Assembly: GCF_042477335.2 (NCBI RefSeq)
Contig: NC_091255.1
Span: 48,834,501-48,898,500, forward strand
DNA length: 64,000 nucleotides
Reading direction: 5' to 3'
Source of the DNA: Ovis canadensis
Taxonomy: Eukaryota > Chordata > Mammalia > Artiodactyla > Bovidae
Shown here: piece by piece, positions 42,532 through 52,689 of the stretch
Layout: each line of letters begins with the position of its first letter
Numbering within the stretch: the stretch's first letter is position 1
Made by a program: the position numbers and the translations under genes
The notes under the pieces: generated by a model
The model's database searches: none
What the model saw: the letters and a program-made list of their open reading frames with translations, nothing else
What the model was told of the DNA's origin: nothing

Positions 42532-43511
42532 GAACTGAGGTTCTGGTCGGCCCCTCACCAGGGTCCTTGGGCACCTGGCACTCAAGCACTTTGCACAACT
42601 CCCTGCCCACACCTGACAGCTTTCTTCTGGAGCCGCTTCCTGCCCCACAGGAAGGAGTTGAATGGACTGAGCCCTGGACTCATAAGCCTGTTCTTCCTGC
42701 TGAAGTCCTCTCCCCCGTGCTCCTTTAAGCCCAAGCCACCCTCTGCTAGTTCCTGCCCTCCCAGGGGAAGCAGTGGGCAGAGAGCTCCTTCCTTGGCCCC
42801 TCCCATCCAGGTCTGTTCCGGAGATGGAGTTTCCCATCTCCTCTACCCAAGCAGGCAGGAAGGCTTTGCCTACCCCCCGCCCCATCTCATCTCACAGAGC
42901 AGAGCTGTGGGAGGGATTGGCAGCCTTCCTCTCCACCACCTGCCTGGCTTCTGCCTGGCATCTGCCTGACTACTTCTTGGTGAGGGCTGGGACCCCTAGA
43001 TGCACCGCCAGATGTGATATTGCCCTTGTGTCTGTCTGCGTGCGTGCGTGTGTGTGTGTGTGTATTTGCACATGCGCGTGTGGCCCCTTTGAAGGAGTAG
43101 CGCTGCATCTGGCATTTGAGGGAAGGTGCTGTGTGTCCTGGGGAGGGGGTCCTTCTGTTTGGTGCTACCCTTGTCTGCTCTGCTCCCGGAACAGTATGGG
43201 GTGCTTTCCCTACCCCCACCACTCCCTGCCCAGCTCCTCCGCTGCCCTGCACACCCAGGCTTGTGGGTGAAGCTGCTCTGGAGGGCAGGGAGCAGGAGCA
43301 GACAGGAGGGTTACCATCAGCCCTTACAGGTCCCCCACTCAGGTCTCCTAAAGTTCCCTGGGTGGGCTCTGATGAGAGGGTAAAAGAAGCTCAGGGAAAC
43401 ACAGGCCTAAGCTGCCTACAGGACCCTCCCTCCACGTTGCAGTGGGGTGAGTCATGGTAGCAGGAGTTCAAGGTTGATTTCTGCCCATCCTCCTGATTTT
43501 AGGGTGTCTGA

Positions 43512-43770
43512 AGGCACCCCGCTCCAGTACTCTTGCCTGGGAAATCCCATGGGTGGAGGAGCCTGGTAGGCTGCAGTCCATGGGGTCGCTAAGAGTCGGA
43601 CACGACTTCACTTTCACTTTCACTGTTCACTTTCACGCATGGAGAAGGAAATGGCAACCCACTCCAGTGTTCTTGCCTGGAGAATCCCAGGGTCTGGGGA
43701 GCCTGGTGGGCTGCCGTCTCTGGGGTCGCACAGAGTCGGACACGACTGAAGTGACTTAGCAACAGCACCA
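43512..43770 (+). mobile_element. Bov-A2 SINE (dimer) in RAPGEFL1 3'UTR
   Basis: The first BovA unit runs from GCTCCAGTACTCTTGCCTGG to GGACACGACTTCAC. The CTTTCAC-repeat linker is at 43606-43636. The second unit runs from GGAGAAGGAAATGGCAACCC to CACGACTGAAGTGACTTAG. The linker on the - strand reads GAAAGTGAAAGTGAAG-like, resembling an interferon-stimulated response element. Confidence 0.92.
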
Positions 43771-44698
43771 CTGCTAAGAAGGGAGTTATCATCTCCCTTT
43801 GGCTCTTCTGCAAGGATGCCAGCACATGGTCTCATCCTCCTCCCTGTCTTGGCTCCCCCCTTGGTCCTTCCCATCAGAGCTGGGTGGGGTGGACCCCTGT
43901 ACTTGGGGCAGGCAGCCGCCCCCCGCTCCCCGACATGGGGCAGGGAACGGCAGAGACTGGAAAAGCAAAACTGGGCCCTGGCGATGCCTTTGTTACCTCT
44001 CAGTCTCCCCTCCCTCTCCCATCAGGGGCCTCCAGGGCTGAGGGTGCAAGACTCCCGGCAGCTACGGGGTGAGGTTTCCTGGCGCAGCCTCACCCTCCTT
44101 TATGGCACCACCTCTTTCCCTTCCGAAGAGGCAGCAGCAGCCCCAGCCAAAGCAGCTGCTGCTCCTGCTCTGAGAGTGTATATATTTTTTACCAAAAGCT
44201 CGGGAATTGTAAATTTATTTTTTAAAACTCAAGGAGAGAAAGAGCCTTGTATCATATGTAAACAGTGTATCATAGGTTACATTGTACAGTCCCTTTTATA
44301 CTGCGGTCTGTCTTGTTCCTACCCCGAAAATATGTCTATAGACTCCCCACCCCTCCACGTCCACAGGCGCTGTGTCCCACCCCCTCCATCCCTAGAGACA
44401 GTGACCTCTGTCTGTCCACTCTTCCCTGCTACTGCTGATGTGTGTTCCTGTCCCTGCAGCCACCCTTCCTCCTGATGCCTCTCAGCAGCCTTGTCACTCC
44501 AGTGCTCATAGTCCTCACCAAACCCTGGGCCCCCCCTGGTCCAGTCTCGGCTGCTGCCCACCTCTGGCCTTGACCCCTGCCCTGCTGCCTCCCACAGGCC
44601 TCCCAGACCCCTTCCCATGCCCCACAGTTCTACCAGAGTGAACCGTGTGTGCTGTATAGGCTCGGTTGTCATTGCAGAAACCTGCTGGAGTCAAAGCC

Positions 44699-44735
44699 GA
44701 TAAAAATCTATGAATCGACCCTCCTGCTGTTCTCC
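44699..44735 (+). terminator. RAPGEFL1: RAPGEFL1 probable polyadenylation signal (non-canonical)
   Basis: GATAAA at 44699-44704 is the best hexamer. No AATAAA or ATTAAA is seen in the preceding 500 nt. A T/GT-rich stretch (CTGTTCTCCATTCTGTTTC) follows at about 44727-44745. Expected cleavage is near 44718-44725. Confidence 0.55.
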
Positions 44736-44759
44736 ATTCTGTTTCTTTGAGGCTGGGGA

Positions 44760-45400
44760 AGGGCCAAAAGGGGAGAGAGGGAATCCATCTATCAGGACTC
44801 TGGGCTGGGCTGTTCTGGAGTGACTTTGAAAAACGTGGGTGAGAGGAAAAGCTGCTAGATTCGGGAGCCACGCCGCCAAGTGCCTGGAACTTGCAAGAAT
44901 GAATGTTTTAGCTCTTCTGTGTTTCAGGCGTGCCATGGATATGCGATCTTGGTTAATTCTAACACTGTGAGGTGGAGGATGGAAGCTGGACAGTCGCAGC
45001 AAAGTGTCCAAGTTACAGGGTGAATGAGGTGGCAGAACAGGGCCCCTAACCCAAATCTGTCCATTGCAGACAGCGTGCACATTCCCTGCTGCTACCCAGA
45101 TGCATGCACTCTGCACGCAGTTATACTAAGATATACTAAGATGTGGGGCAACTAGAGCTTAGTGTTCGGCTCTAATGGGAGCCTGACCTCCAGGAAACGT
45201 TGCGGACTCAGTCACATGTGAGCCCTTGACCTTCCCTCCTGCATCAGTTATTCCCTCAGTCTCCTGCATCTCAGAAAGTAGTCTTCTCACCCACCCAAGT
45301 TTTTGAGGCAAGAATCTAGGGCTCCACTCTTGATGATGCCCCTTTCCCTCATCCCTCACTCATCTCATCTGCCTGGCCCGGCATCTTCAATTGCAGAACA
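44760..45400. other. Intergenic, nothing recognised
   Basis: Unique-looking sequence after RAPGEFL1. I see no gene, repeat or regulatory motif that I can support. Confidence 0.5.
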
Positions 45401-45403
45401 CAT

Positions 45404-45540
45404 CCTGGACTTCCCTCGTGGTCCAGTGGTTAAGACTCTGCACTTCCAATGCAGGGGACATAGCTTCAGTGTCTGGTCAGGCAACTGAGATCCCACATGC
45501 CTTGCCGAAAACAAAAAACAAAGCAAAACAACCAAAACCA
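45404..45540 (+). mobile_element. CHR-family SINE, short copy
   Basis: TGGACTTCCCTCGTGGTCCA, CTTCCAATGCAGGGGACATA, and TGAGATCCCACATGCCTTGC with an A-rich tail. Confidence 0.88.
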
Positions 45541-45544
45541 AATC

Positions 45545-45735
45545 CTGATCGGTCCACTTCTCCATTACCACCAGTCCAAACCACTTTCATGTCCTCCCTG
45601 GATGCTTGCGCTAGCCTCCTACCTGGGCTCTCAGCTTCTTCTCTCCAACCCGCTTCTAACCCCACCAGTTAGTTCCTCATACTGCAACCAGGGTACTTTT
45701 TTTACAAACCTAAATCTGATAGTGTATGGCTAAAC
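45545..45735 (+). repeat. L2 LINE fragment
   Basis: GCGCTAGCCTCCTACCTGGG and CATACTGCAACCAGGGTACT match L2 text. Confidence 0.55.
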
Positions 45736-45743
45736 TTAAAGAA

Positions 45744-45967
45744 GAGCTTCCCAGGTTGCACTAGTGGTAAAGAACCTGCCTGTGAATGCAGGAGACAAAT
45801 GAGATGTGGGTCCGATCCCTGGGTCAGGAAGATCCCCTGGAGGAGGGCATGGCAACCCACTCCAGTACTCTTGCCTGGAGAATTCCATGAACAGAGGAGC
45901 CTGGCGGCCTACAGTCCATAGGGTCATCGCTAAGAGTCCACAATGAAGCAACTTAGCGCACACACAT
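45744..45967 (+). mobile_element. Bov-tA SINE
   Basis: GAGCTTCCCAGGTTGCACTA head, GGATCCCCTGGAGGAGG-like centre, GAATTCCATGAACAGAGGAG, and terminal GAAGCAACTTAGCGCACAC. Confidence 0.9.
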
Positions 45968-46735
45968 GGAAGCTTAAAGAAAGTGGCGATACCAAGTATC
46001 AGTGAGGAAACAGAGAAACTAGGACTTTTATAAATTGTTGGTGGGAGTGTGAATTGGTAATCCCAGTTTGGAAAATTGTCTGGTCATATCTACTAAGATT
46101 AAATGTACTCTGTACCTGTGACCTAGCATTTCCACTCCTGGGTGTATGTATACCCAAGAGAATTTAGTGCCTGTGTCCACCAAAGAATATGCACAACAAT
46201 GATCATAGCAGTTTTGTTCATGATAAAGAAACTGGAAAAAATCCAAGTGTCCTTCAACAGGTGAATGAACAAATTGATTGTATATTCTTATAATGGAACA
46301 TTACATAGCAAAAGAAAGGAGCAAATGACTACTCCCCTCATGGGCTTCCCTCGTGGCTCAGCTGATAAAGAATCCACCCACAATGCGGGAGACCTGAGTT
46401 CAATCCCTGGGTTGGGAAGATCCCCTGGAGAAGGGAACAGCTACCTACTCCAGTATTCTAGCCTGGAGAACTCCATGGACTGTATAGTCCACGGGGTCGC
46501 AAAGAGTCGGACACGACTGAGCGACTTTCACTCACCTGTATAAATGAATCTCATAGATATAACATTGAGTAAACAAAGCCAGATGTATAGACTACACACT
46601 GTACAATTCTGTTTAGAGAAGTTTAAAAACAGGCAAAATTATGGAGAGTGAAGTGAAAATAGTGGTTGCTTGTGGGATGGGAGAGAGTATTGAAGTGGTG
46701 TGGAGAAACCCTCTGTGGTGATAATAATGTTCTAC
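45968..46735 (+). mobile_element. L1 LINE fragment interrupted by a Bov-tA
   Basis: L1 sense 3' text: TTGTTGGTGGGAGTGTGAAT, CCTAGCATTTCCACTCCTGG, GTGTCCTTCAACAGGTGAAT. It continues after the SINE as AATGAATCTCATAGATATAA and ACTGTACAATTCTGTTTAGA. The Bov-tA (+) occupies about 46342-46532. Confidence 0.82.
46342..46532 (+). mobile_element. Bov-tA SINE inside L1
   Basis: GGGCTTCCCTCGTGGCTCAG, GAGACCTGAGTTCAATCCCT, and GGACACGACTGAGCGACTTT. Confidence 0.92.
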
Positions 46736-46739
46736 ATCT

Positions 46740-47460
46740 TTTTATTTAATTGAAGTACAGTTTATTTACAATGTTGTGTTTCATGTGCAAAACAATGATT
46801 CAGTCTTATATAAAAATGTATATAACACACATATACACACATATTTTCTTTTATTATCTTCCTTTATAGGTTATTAAAGATATTGAATATAGGGGCCTTC
46901 CCTGGTGGTCCAGAGGTTAGGATTCCACCCTTCCATTGCAGGAGGCATAAGTTCCATCCTGGACAGGAAACCAAGATCTCCCACGTGGCACGATGTGGCC
47001 ATAAAATTGAAATTTAAAAAATAGAAAGCTATTGAATATAGTTCCTTGTGCTATACAGTATACACTTGTTTATCTATTTTATATATAGTAATGTGTGTCT
47101 GTTAATCCAAAACTCTTAATTTTTCTTCCCCCCCTTCCCCATTGGTAACCATAAGAGTCTGTGAGCCCATTTCTGTCCCATAAATAAGTTCGTTTGTATC
47201 ACTTGTTTTAGATTCCACATATAAGTGATATCGTGTGATGTTTGTCTTTGGCTGGCTTACTTTACTATGATAATCTCAGGTCCATCCATGTTGCTACAAA
47301 TAGCGTTCTTTTTTCCATTCTTTTCTATGACTAATATCCCACTGTGTATATGATATGTACACCTCTTCTTTATCCACTCATCGATTGGACCTTTAGGTTG
47401 CTTCCACGTCTTTTGTAAATAGTGCTGCCATAAACACAATATTCTATATCTTGACCTGAA
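46740..47460 (-). mobile_element. L1 LINE 3' end, antisense, with a CHR SINE insert
   Basis: ATTTAATTGAAGTACAGTTT, TATTGAATATAGTTCCTTGT, GGTAACCATAAGAGTCTGTG, GATTCCACATATAAGTGATA, and TAGGTTGCTTCCACGTCTTT: ruminant L1 in antisense. Interrupted at 46893-47029. Confidence 0.85.
46881..47041 (+). mobile_element. CHR-family SINE with 12-bp target-site duplication
   Basis: Body at 46893-47029 (GGCCTTCCCTGGTGGTCCAG ... CACGATGTGGCCATAAAATT). TATTGAATATAG is exact at 46881-46892 and 47030-47041, from the host L1. Confidence 0.92.
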
Positions 47461-47624
47461 TGTGGTTACAGTGTGAGTGTGTGTTCATTGAGATTTATAT
47501 TAATACACTTTACTGTCATGTTATATTTCAATGAAAACAATCCTGATTGTAACACTCCTCTGTATTCGATAACACAGATTAAAAACAAAAATCTCCCCTC
47601 TCTGACCTCACTTTCTTTCTCTTC

Positions 47625-47935
47625 TCTCCCTCACCCTCTCCAGCCACACTGACTGCCTTATCATTCCTAAAACACATTCTTGTCTCAGGGGCTTTACCTT
47701 TGCTCTTCCCTGAGTCTTTCCTGAATGCTCTGACCACCCCCCCACTTTGTCTCCCCCAATTCTCCTGTATATTCTACAAGGCTTTCATTGCTACCTGACA
47801 TCATCTATACTTTTTCATCCATTTGACTTTCCTGCCCCAGGAATGTTAGCTCCGGGAGTCTGTCATAGTCCTCTTCAGTACCAAGAGCAGTACTTGGCAC
47901 CGAGAAGACACTCGATACATATTTGCTGAATGAAT
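47625..47935 (+). repeat. L2 LINE fragment
   Basis: TCCAGCCACACTGACTGCCT, TCAGGGGCTTTACCTTTGCT, AATGTTAGCTCCGGGAGTCT and CATATTTGCTGAATGAATAA, the usual L2 3' order. Confidence 0.7.
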
Positions 47936-48508
47936 AAGGATTTGAAATAGGGGTCGAAAGAGGACAAGACACAAGATGATAAGTGCTCTAGGAAATAAGT
48001 CAGAGAGATTCACTTATGGTCTGCAGGTTAAGGGTGGCGACAATAAAACTTCTTAAAAGAGATAATCCAGGACTTGAAGCAGGCACAGAGTTGGATGGCC
48101 TAGGTGTGGATGTGGGAAGTCGGGGATGAGGCACTGGGGCTCTGTGGGCTGTGTGGGAGAGGGTGAACTTACTTAGTAATGCTGCACCTCCAGAGATTGG
48201 CTTAGCAATGAGTAAAAAGGTGGAAATAATTTGAAGCAGTCAGACCAATGTATTAATAATAAGGTGCTCTCTGGATCTGGGGTTTGAAGAATTTAAGCAG
48301 TGCCTTTTGAATCCACTAGGTGTCGCCACCAAGATTACGTCTCATCATGGAAGAGGCCTGGGACCGGTACAGTTGAGTCTATCACGGGGACTATTCCCAG
48401 GCATGAGAAATTTGACTAGAATATCCCAAATCTTTCATTCTCTGCTTTTCTGCTGGGTGTTTTCCATTACACATTTAAACCTTCTCAATTCTTGCCGCCC
48501 CCGCCTTT
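47936..48508. other. Intergenic, nothing recognised
   Basis: About 570 bp between an L2 fragment and the BovB/CHR nest in which I recognise no gene or repeat family. Confidence 0.45.
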
Positions 48509-49880
48509 TTAAAATTTGGCTGCGCCATGTGGCATGTGAGATCTTAGTTCCCCTACCAGGCACTCATTTCACATGCTAGCAAAGTAATGCTCAAAATTCT
48601 CCAAGCCAGGCTTCAGCAGTATGTGAACCGAGAACTTCCAGATGTTCATGCCGGATTTAGAAAAGGCAGAGGAACCAGAGATCAAATTGCCAACATCCAC
48701 TGGATCATAGAAAAGCAAGAGAATTCCAGAAAAACATCTACTTCTGCTTCATTGACTACACTAAAGCCTTTGACTGTGTGGATCATAACAAACTGTGAAA
48801 AAAATTTTAAAGACATGGGAATACCAGGCCACCTGACCTGCCTCCTGAGAAATCTGTATGCAGGTCCAGAAGCAACAGTTAGAATCAGACGTGGAACAAC
48901 GGACTGGTTCAAAACTGGGAAAGGAGTATGTCAAGGCTGTATATTGCCACCCAGCTTATTTAACTTATATGCAGAGTATATCATGGGAAATACCGGGCTG
49001 GATGAAGCACAATCTGGAATCAAGATTGCCAGGAGAAATATCAATATCCTCAGATATGCAGATGACACCACCCTTATGGCAGAAAGTGAAGAGGAACTAA
49101 AGAGCTTCTTGATGAAAGTGAAAGGGGAGAGTGAAAAAGCTGACTTAAAACTCGACATTCAGAAAACTAAGATCATGGCATCCAGTTCCATCACTTCATG
49201 GCAAATAGAGGGGAAACAATGGAAACAGTGACAGACTTTATTTTCTTGGGTGCCAGGATCACTGCAGAGGGTGACTGCAGCCATGAAATTAAAAGACCCT
49301 GGCTCCTTGGAAGAAAAGCTATGACAAACCTAGACAGCATATTAAAAAGCAGAAATGTCCCTTTGCCAACAAAAGTCCGCATAGTCAAAGCTATGGTTTT
49401 TCCAGTAGTCATGTATGGATGTGAGAGTTGGACCGTGAAGAAGGCTGAGTGCCAAAGAATTGGTGCTTTTGAACTGTGGTGTTGGAGAAGACTCTTGAGA
49501 GTCTGTACTGCAAGGAGAACAACCAGTCAATCCTAAAGAAAATCAGTCCTGAATATTCATTGGAAGGACTGATGCTGAAGCTGAAACTCCAATACTTTGG
49601 CCACTGGACACGAAGAGCCAACTCATTAGAAGAGACCCTGATGCTAGGAAAGATTGAATGCAGGAGAAGGGGGCAACAGAGGAGGAGATGGTTGGATGGC
49701 GTTGCTGATTCGATGGACATGAGTTTGAGCAAGCTGCAGGAGATGGTGGAGGACAGGGAAGCCTGGCGTGCTGCAGTCCATGGGGTCGCAAAGAGTGGGA
49801 CGCAACTGAGTGACTGAACAATAACCAGGGACTGAACCCCTGCCGCCTACATTGGGAGAGTGGACCACCAAGGAGGTCCC
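48509..49880 (-). mobile_element. CHR-family SINE split by BovB
   Basis: The left half (48509-48560, TTGGCTGCGCCATGTGGCAT, ending CCCCTACCAGG) and right half (49824-49880, ACCAGGGACTGAACCCCTG, ending GGAGGTCCC) join into one antisense CHR copy. ACCAGG is duplicated at the breakpoints (48555-48560 and 49824-49829). Confidence 0.8.
48561..49823 (+). mobile_element. BovB (RTE-clade) LINE, 5'-truncated and inactivated
   Basis: The 3' part of a BovB reverse-transcriptase frame is present: LPDVHAGFRKGRGTRDQIAN, then the catalytic box RYADDTTLMAESEEEL (about 49050-49095), and C-terminal FPVVMYGCESWTVKKAECQ. Coding is spread over several frames (48587-49231, 49198-49536, 49476-49817) by indels, so it is dead. 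BovB is an RTE retrotransposon known for horizontal spread between squamates and ruminants, and it mobilises the Bov SINEs seen throughout. The 5' end and endonuclease domain are missing. Confidence 0.95.
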
Positions 49881-50029
49881 TCAACTCTCCATGTTTATAA
49901 ACACTTTCCTTGAGCTGACATGTCCATTCTAGCTACTTTCCCCCTTCACTTCTTGTTTCTTGTTCTAGGCCAGACTTCCTGAAGAGATTGTCTCTACCTC
50001 CTCGTGTCCCATTCATTCCCTTTTTTTTT

Positions 50030-50628
50030 TATTATTAAAGAAAAACTTATTTACTTATTTAATTTATTTGGCTACATTGGGTCTTATTTGTGGTACCTGA
50101 GATCTTTGTTGCATCATGGAGGATCTTTCACTGCGACAGGAAGCCTCTCTCGTTGTGGAGCATGGGTTCAGTTGTGGTGTGCAACTTCAGTTGCCTCGAA
50201 GCATGTCGGGTCTTAGTTCCCTGACAAGAGATAGAACCTGAGTCCCCTGTATTGCAAGGAGGATTCTTTTTTAAAATAATTTCTATTTTATTTATTTTTA
50301 TTTGTGGCTGTGATAGGTCTTCATTGCTGTGCAGGCTTTTTCTCTAGTTGCAGTGTGACGGCTTCTCATTTCAGTGGCTTCTCTTGTCGTGGAGCATGGG
50401 CTTCAGTAGTTACAACACGTGGGCTCAGGAGTTGCAGTTCCCAGGCTCTAGAGCACAGGGTCAACAGTTGTGGCACATGGGCTTAGTTGCTCTGAGGCAT
50501 GTGGGATCTTCCTGGACCAGGGATCGAACCCGTGTCTCCTGCATTGGCAGGCAAATTCTTTACCACTGAGCCACCAGGGAAGCATGCAAGGAGGATTCTT
50601 AAACAATGAACCACCAGGAAAGTCCCCC
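50030..50628 (-). mobile_element. Two nested CHR-family SINEs
   Basis: An older copy (50030-50252 plus 50601-50628) is split by a younger full-length copy (50269-50584). A perfect 16-bp duplication TGCAAGGAGGATTCTT is at 50253-50268 and 50585-50600. Both are antisense, ending in the ACCACCAGGRAAGTCCC-type head. Confidence 0.92.
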
Positions 50629-50639
50629 CATTCGTTCCT

Positions 50640-51510
50640 ATTTTATTTTGTCTTGTTTCTTCAACTTTTCATCAAGAAAGAGTTCAGACACAGAAAAGCT
50701 GAACAATTAGTCCAACGAATACTTAGAACTTTCTAGACTCTATAATTAACATTTTGTTAAATTTGCTTTTGTTCTCTCTCTATGCACACATGCACACACA
50801 CACGCTTTTTCTTTTGCCAAGCTACTTGAAAGTAAGTTGAAAATGTTAATATCACTTCATTCCTAAAAGCCTTAGTAAGAATCTTCTCAGAATAAGGACA
50901 TTGCCTTACATGTCCACCACACCATTATCTCACCTAAGAAAATCAACAGTAGTTCCATGATATCAGCTAATATTCAGTCTATATTTTTTCCCAGGTTGTT
51001 TCAAAGATATCTTTAAGGGACTTCCCTGGTGGTCCAGTGGTTGAGTCCACCCGCCAATGCAGGGGACACGCGTTTGATCCCTGGTCTGGGAAGATTCCAC
51101 TTGCTGCAAGGCAACTAAGCCTGCAAGCTGCAACTACTGAGTCCTCGTGGTGAAACTGTGGAGCCTGTGTGCCTAGAGTCTGTGCTCCCCAACAAGAGAA
51201 GGTACTGCAATGAGAAGCCCGTGCACGGCAATGAAGAGTAGCCCTGCTCACCACAACTAGTGAAAGCCTGCAGGCAGCAACGAAGACCCAGCACAGCCAA
51301 AAATAAATAAATAAAAATTTATAAAAATAAATCTTTTAAAAAGTTTAGGGAAAAAAATCCTGATGTAATCAAGGTCTATGCATTGCATCTGGCTGTTAGA
51401 TCTCATTAGCCTCTTAATCTAGAATAGCTTCTTTTCTAGATGACATTGACTTTTCAGTCTAGACAGATATCTTGTAAATACATGAATTGTCTGATTGTTT
51501 TCCCCACACT
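50640..51510 (-). mobile_element. Old L1 fragment with a CHR SINE insert
   Basis: Antisense L1M-like text: AAGCTACTTGAAAGTAAGTT, TTGCCTTACATGTCCACCAC, GCATTGCATCTGGCTGTTAG, and GCCTCTTAATCTAGAATAGC. A full-length CHR SINE (+) sits at 51018-51345. Confidence 0.72.
51018..51345 (+). mobile_element. CHR-family SINE, full length
   Basis: GGGACTTCCCTGGTGGTCCA, GGGAAGATTCCACTTGCTGC, CAACAAGAGAAGGTACTGCA, and CGAAGACCCAGCACAGCC, with an A/TAAA tail. Confidence 0.92.
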
Positions 51511-51559
51511 CGTGTTTACTTGTACCTTCATCCCCTCTGTAGAGTCTAAGCTACTGGTT

Positions 51560-51830
51560 CTGTCTAGAGAGGAGTGTCCAATACAAATATAATGTGAGCC
51601 ATGTTGGTAATTAAAATTCTTCTAGTACTCACATTAAAGAAGTAAGAAGAAACAGGTAAGTTAATTGCAATATTTTATTTAACTCACTATCCAAAATAAT
51701 GTCATTTCAGCTTATAATCAATATAAACATATTAATGAGACATTTTACCTTCCTTTTTTTTGTATTAAGTCTTTGAACCTTGGTGTGCAGTTTTACTTGC
51801 AGCATATGAGGATTCAGACTACTCACTTTA
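51560..51830. repeat. Old non-autonomous DNA transposon (MER type)
   Basis: GTGTCCAATACAAATATAAT, AAGTAAGAAGAAACAGGTAA, and AATGTCATTTCAGCTTATAA, ending near ATTCAGACTACTCAC. Confidence 0.6.
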
Positions 51831-51834
51831 AAAT

Positions 51835-52400
51835 TTATTTTTTAATTGAAGTATAGTTGATTTACAGTGTTGGGTCAATTTCTGCTGTACAGCAAAGTGA
51901 CTCAGTTATACATATATATATACACATTTTTAAAATATTCTTTTCCATTATGGTTTATCCCAGAATAGTGAATATAGTTTCCTGTGCTATATAGTAGGAC
52001 TTTATTGCTTATCCATTCTCAATACAATAGTCTCCTGCTGCTAAGTTGCTTCAGTTGTGTACGACTCTGTGCGACCCCATAGACGGCAGCCCACCAGGCT
52101 CCCCCGTCCCTGGGATTCTCCAGGCAAGAACACTGGAGTGGGTTGCCATTTCCTTCTCTAGTGCATGAAAGTGAGAAGTGAAAGTGAAGTCACTCAGTCG
52201 TGTCCGACTCTTAGCAACCCCATGGACTGCAGCCCACCAGGTTCCTCCGTCCATGGAATTTTCCAGGCAAGAGTGCTGGAATGGGGTGCCATTGCCTTCT
52301 CTGATGCTATAGTCTACTAACCCCAAACTCCCAGTCCATCCCTCCCTGACCCTAACCTCCCCTGGCAACCACAAGCCCGTTTTCTATGTCTGTGCAGACT
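51835..52400 (-). mobile_element. L1 3' end split by a Bov-A2
   Basis: The L1 antisense left part (TTTAATTGAAGTATAGTTGA ... ATAGTGAATATAGTTTCCTG) and right part (CCTGGCAACCACAAGCCCG) are separated by the Bov-A2 at about 52031-52306. Confidence 0.8.
52031..52306 (-). mobile_element. Bov-A2 SINE (dimer)
   Basis: Two antisense BovA units: ACGACTCTGTGCGACCCCAT through CCATTTCCTTCTCTAGTGCA, and CGTGTCCGACTCTTAGCAAC through TGCCATTGCCTTCTCTGATG. The GAAAGTG-rich linker is at 52167-52190. Confidence 0.93.
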
Positions 52401-52689
52401 AATCACATTTTAATTGATCAACAGCTACCAGTGACTATCGGCTCCTAGATTGGACCGTATAGTTCTAGTGGTTTTCTGGAGCTTAAATATTCTAGGGAAG
52501 AATACCTTATAGGTGATGTTAATAGCATTACACCAGGAGGCAAATAGTGTCCATCTGGCCCCTGTCAGTGGTGGCTGAGGTTGACTCTGTGGTTAAAGAG
52601 ACACTGCCAGATTTCTCCATTAAAAAGATACCCTCCCCCCCCCCCCCACTGCCTCCGCTTTGCAGTTAGTATGCAGTGATTTTTGCATC

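Larger units (their letters stand above)
42532..44735 (+). other. RAPGEFL1: RAPGEFL1 3' untranslated region
   Basis: About 2.2 kb. It contains a GT microsatellite (43038-43062), a dimeric Bov-A2 SINE (43512-43770) and an AT-rich block at 44165-44330 that stands out from its GC-rich surroundings and includes a Pumilio-type UGUAUAUA (44177-44184). The 3' end is set by the signal at 44699. Confidence 0.7.

Noticed and set aside
48587-49231. 214-codon reverse-transcriptase-like frame as a live gene
   Set aside because: It is the middle of a 5'-truncated BovB with several frame changes, no endonuclease domain and no start; a dead copy.
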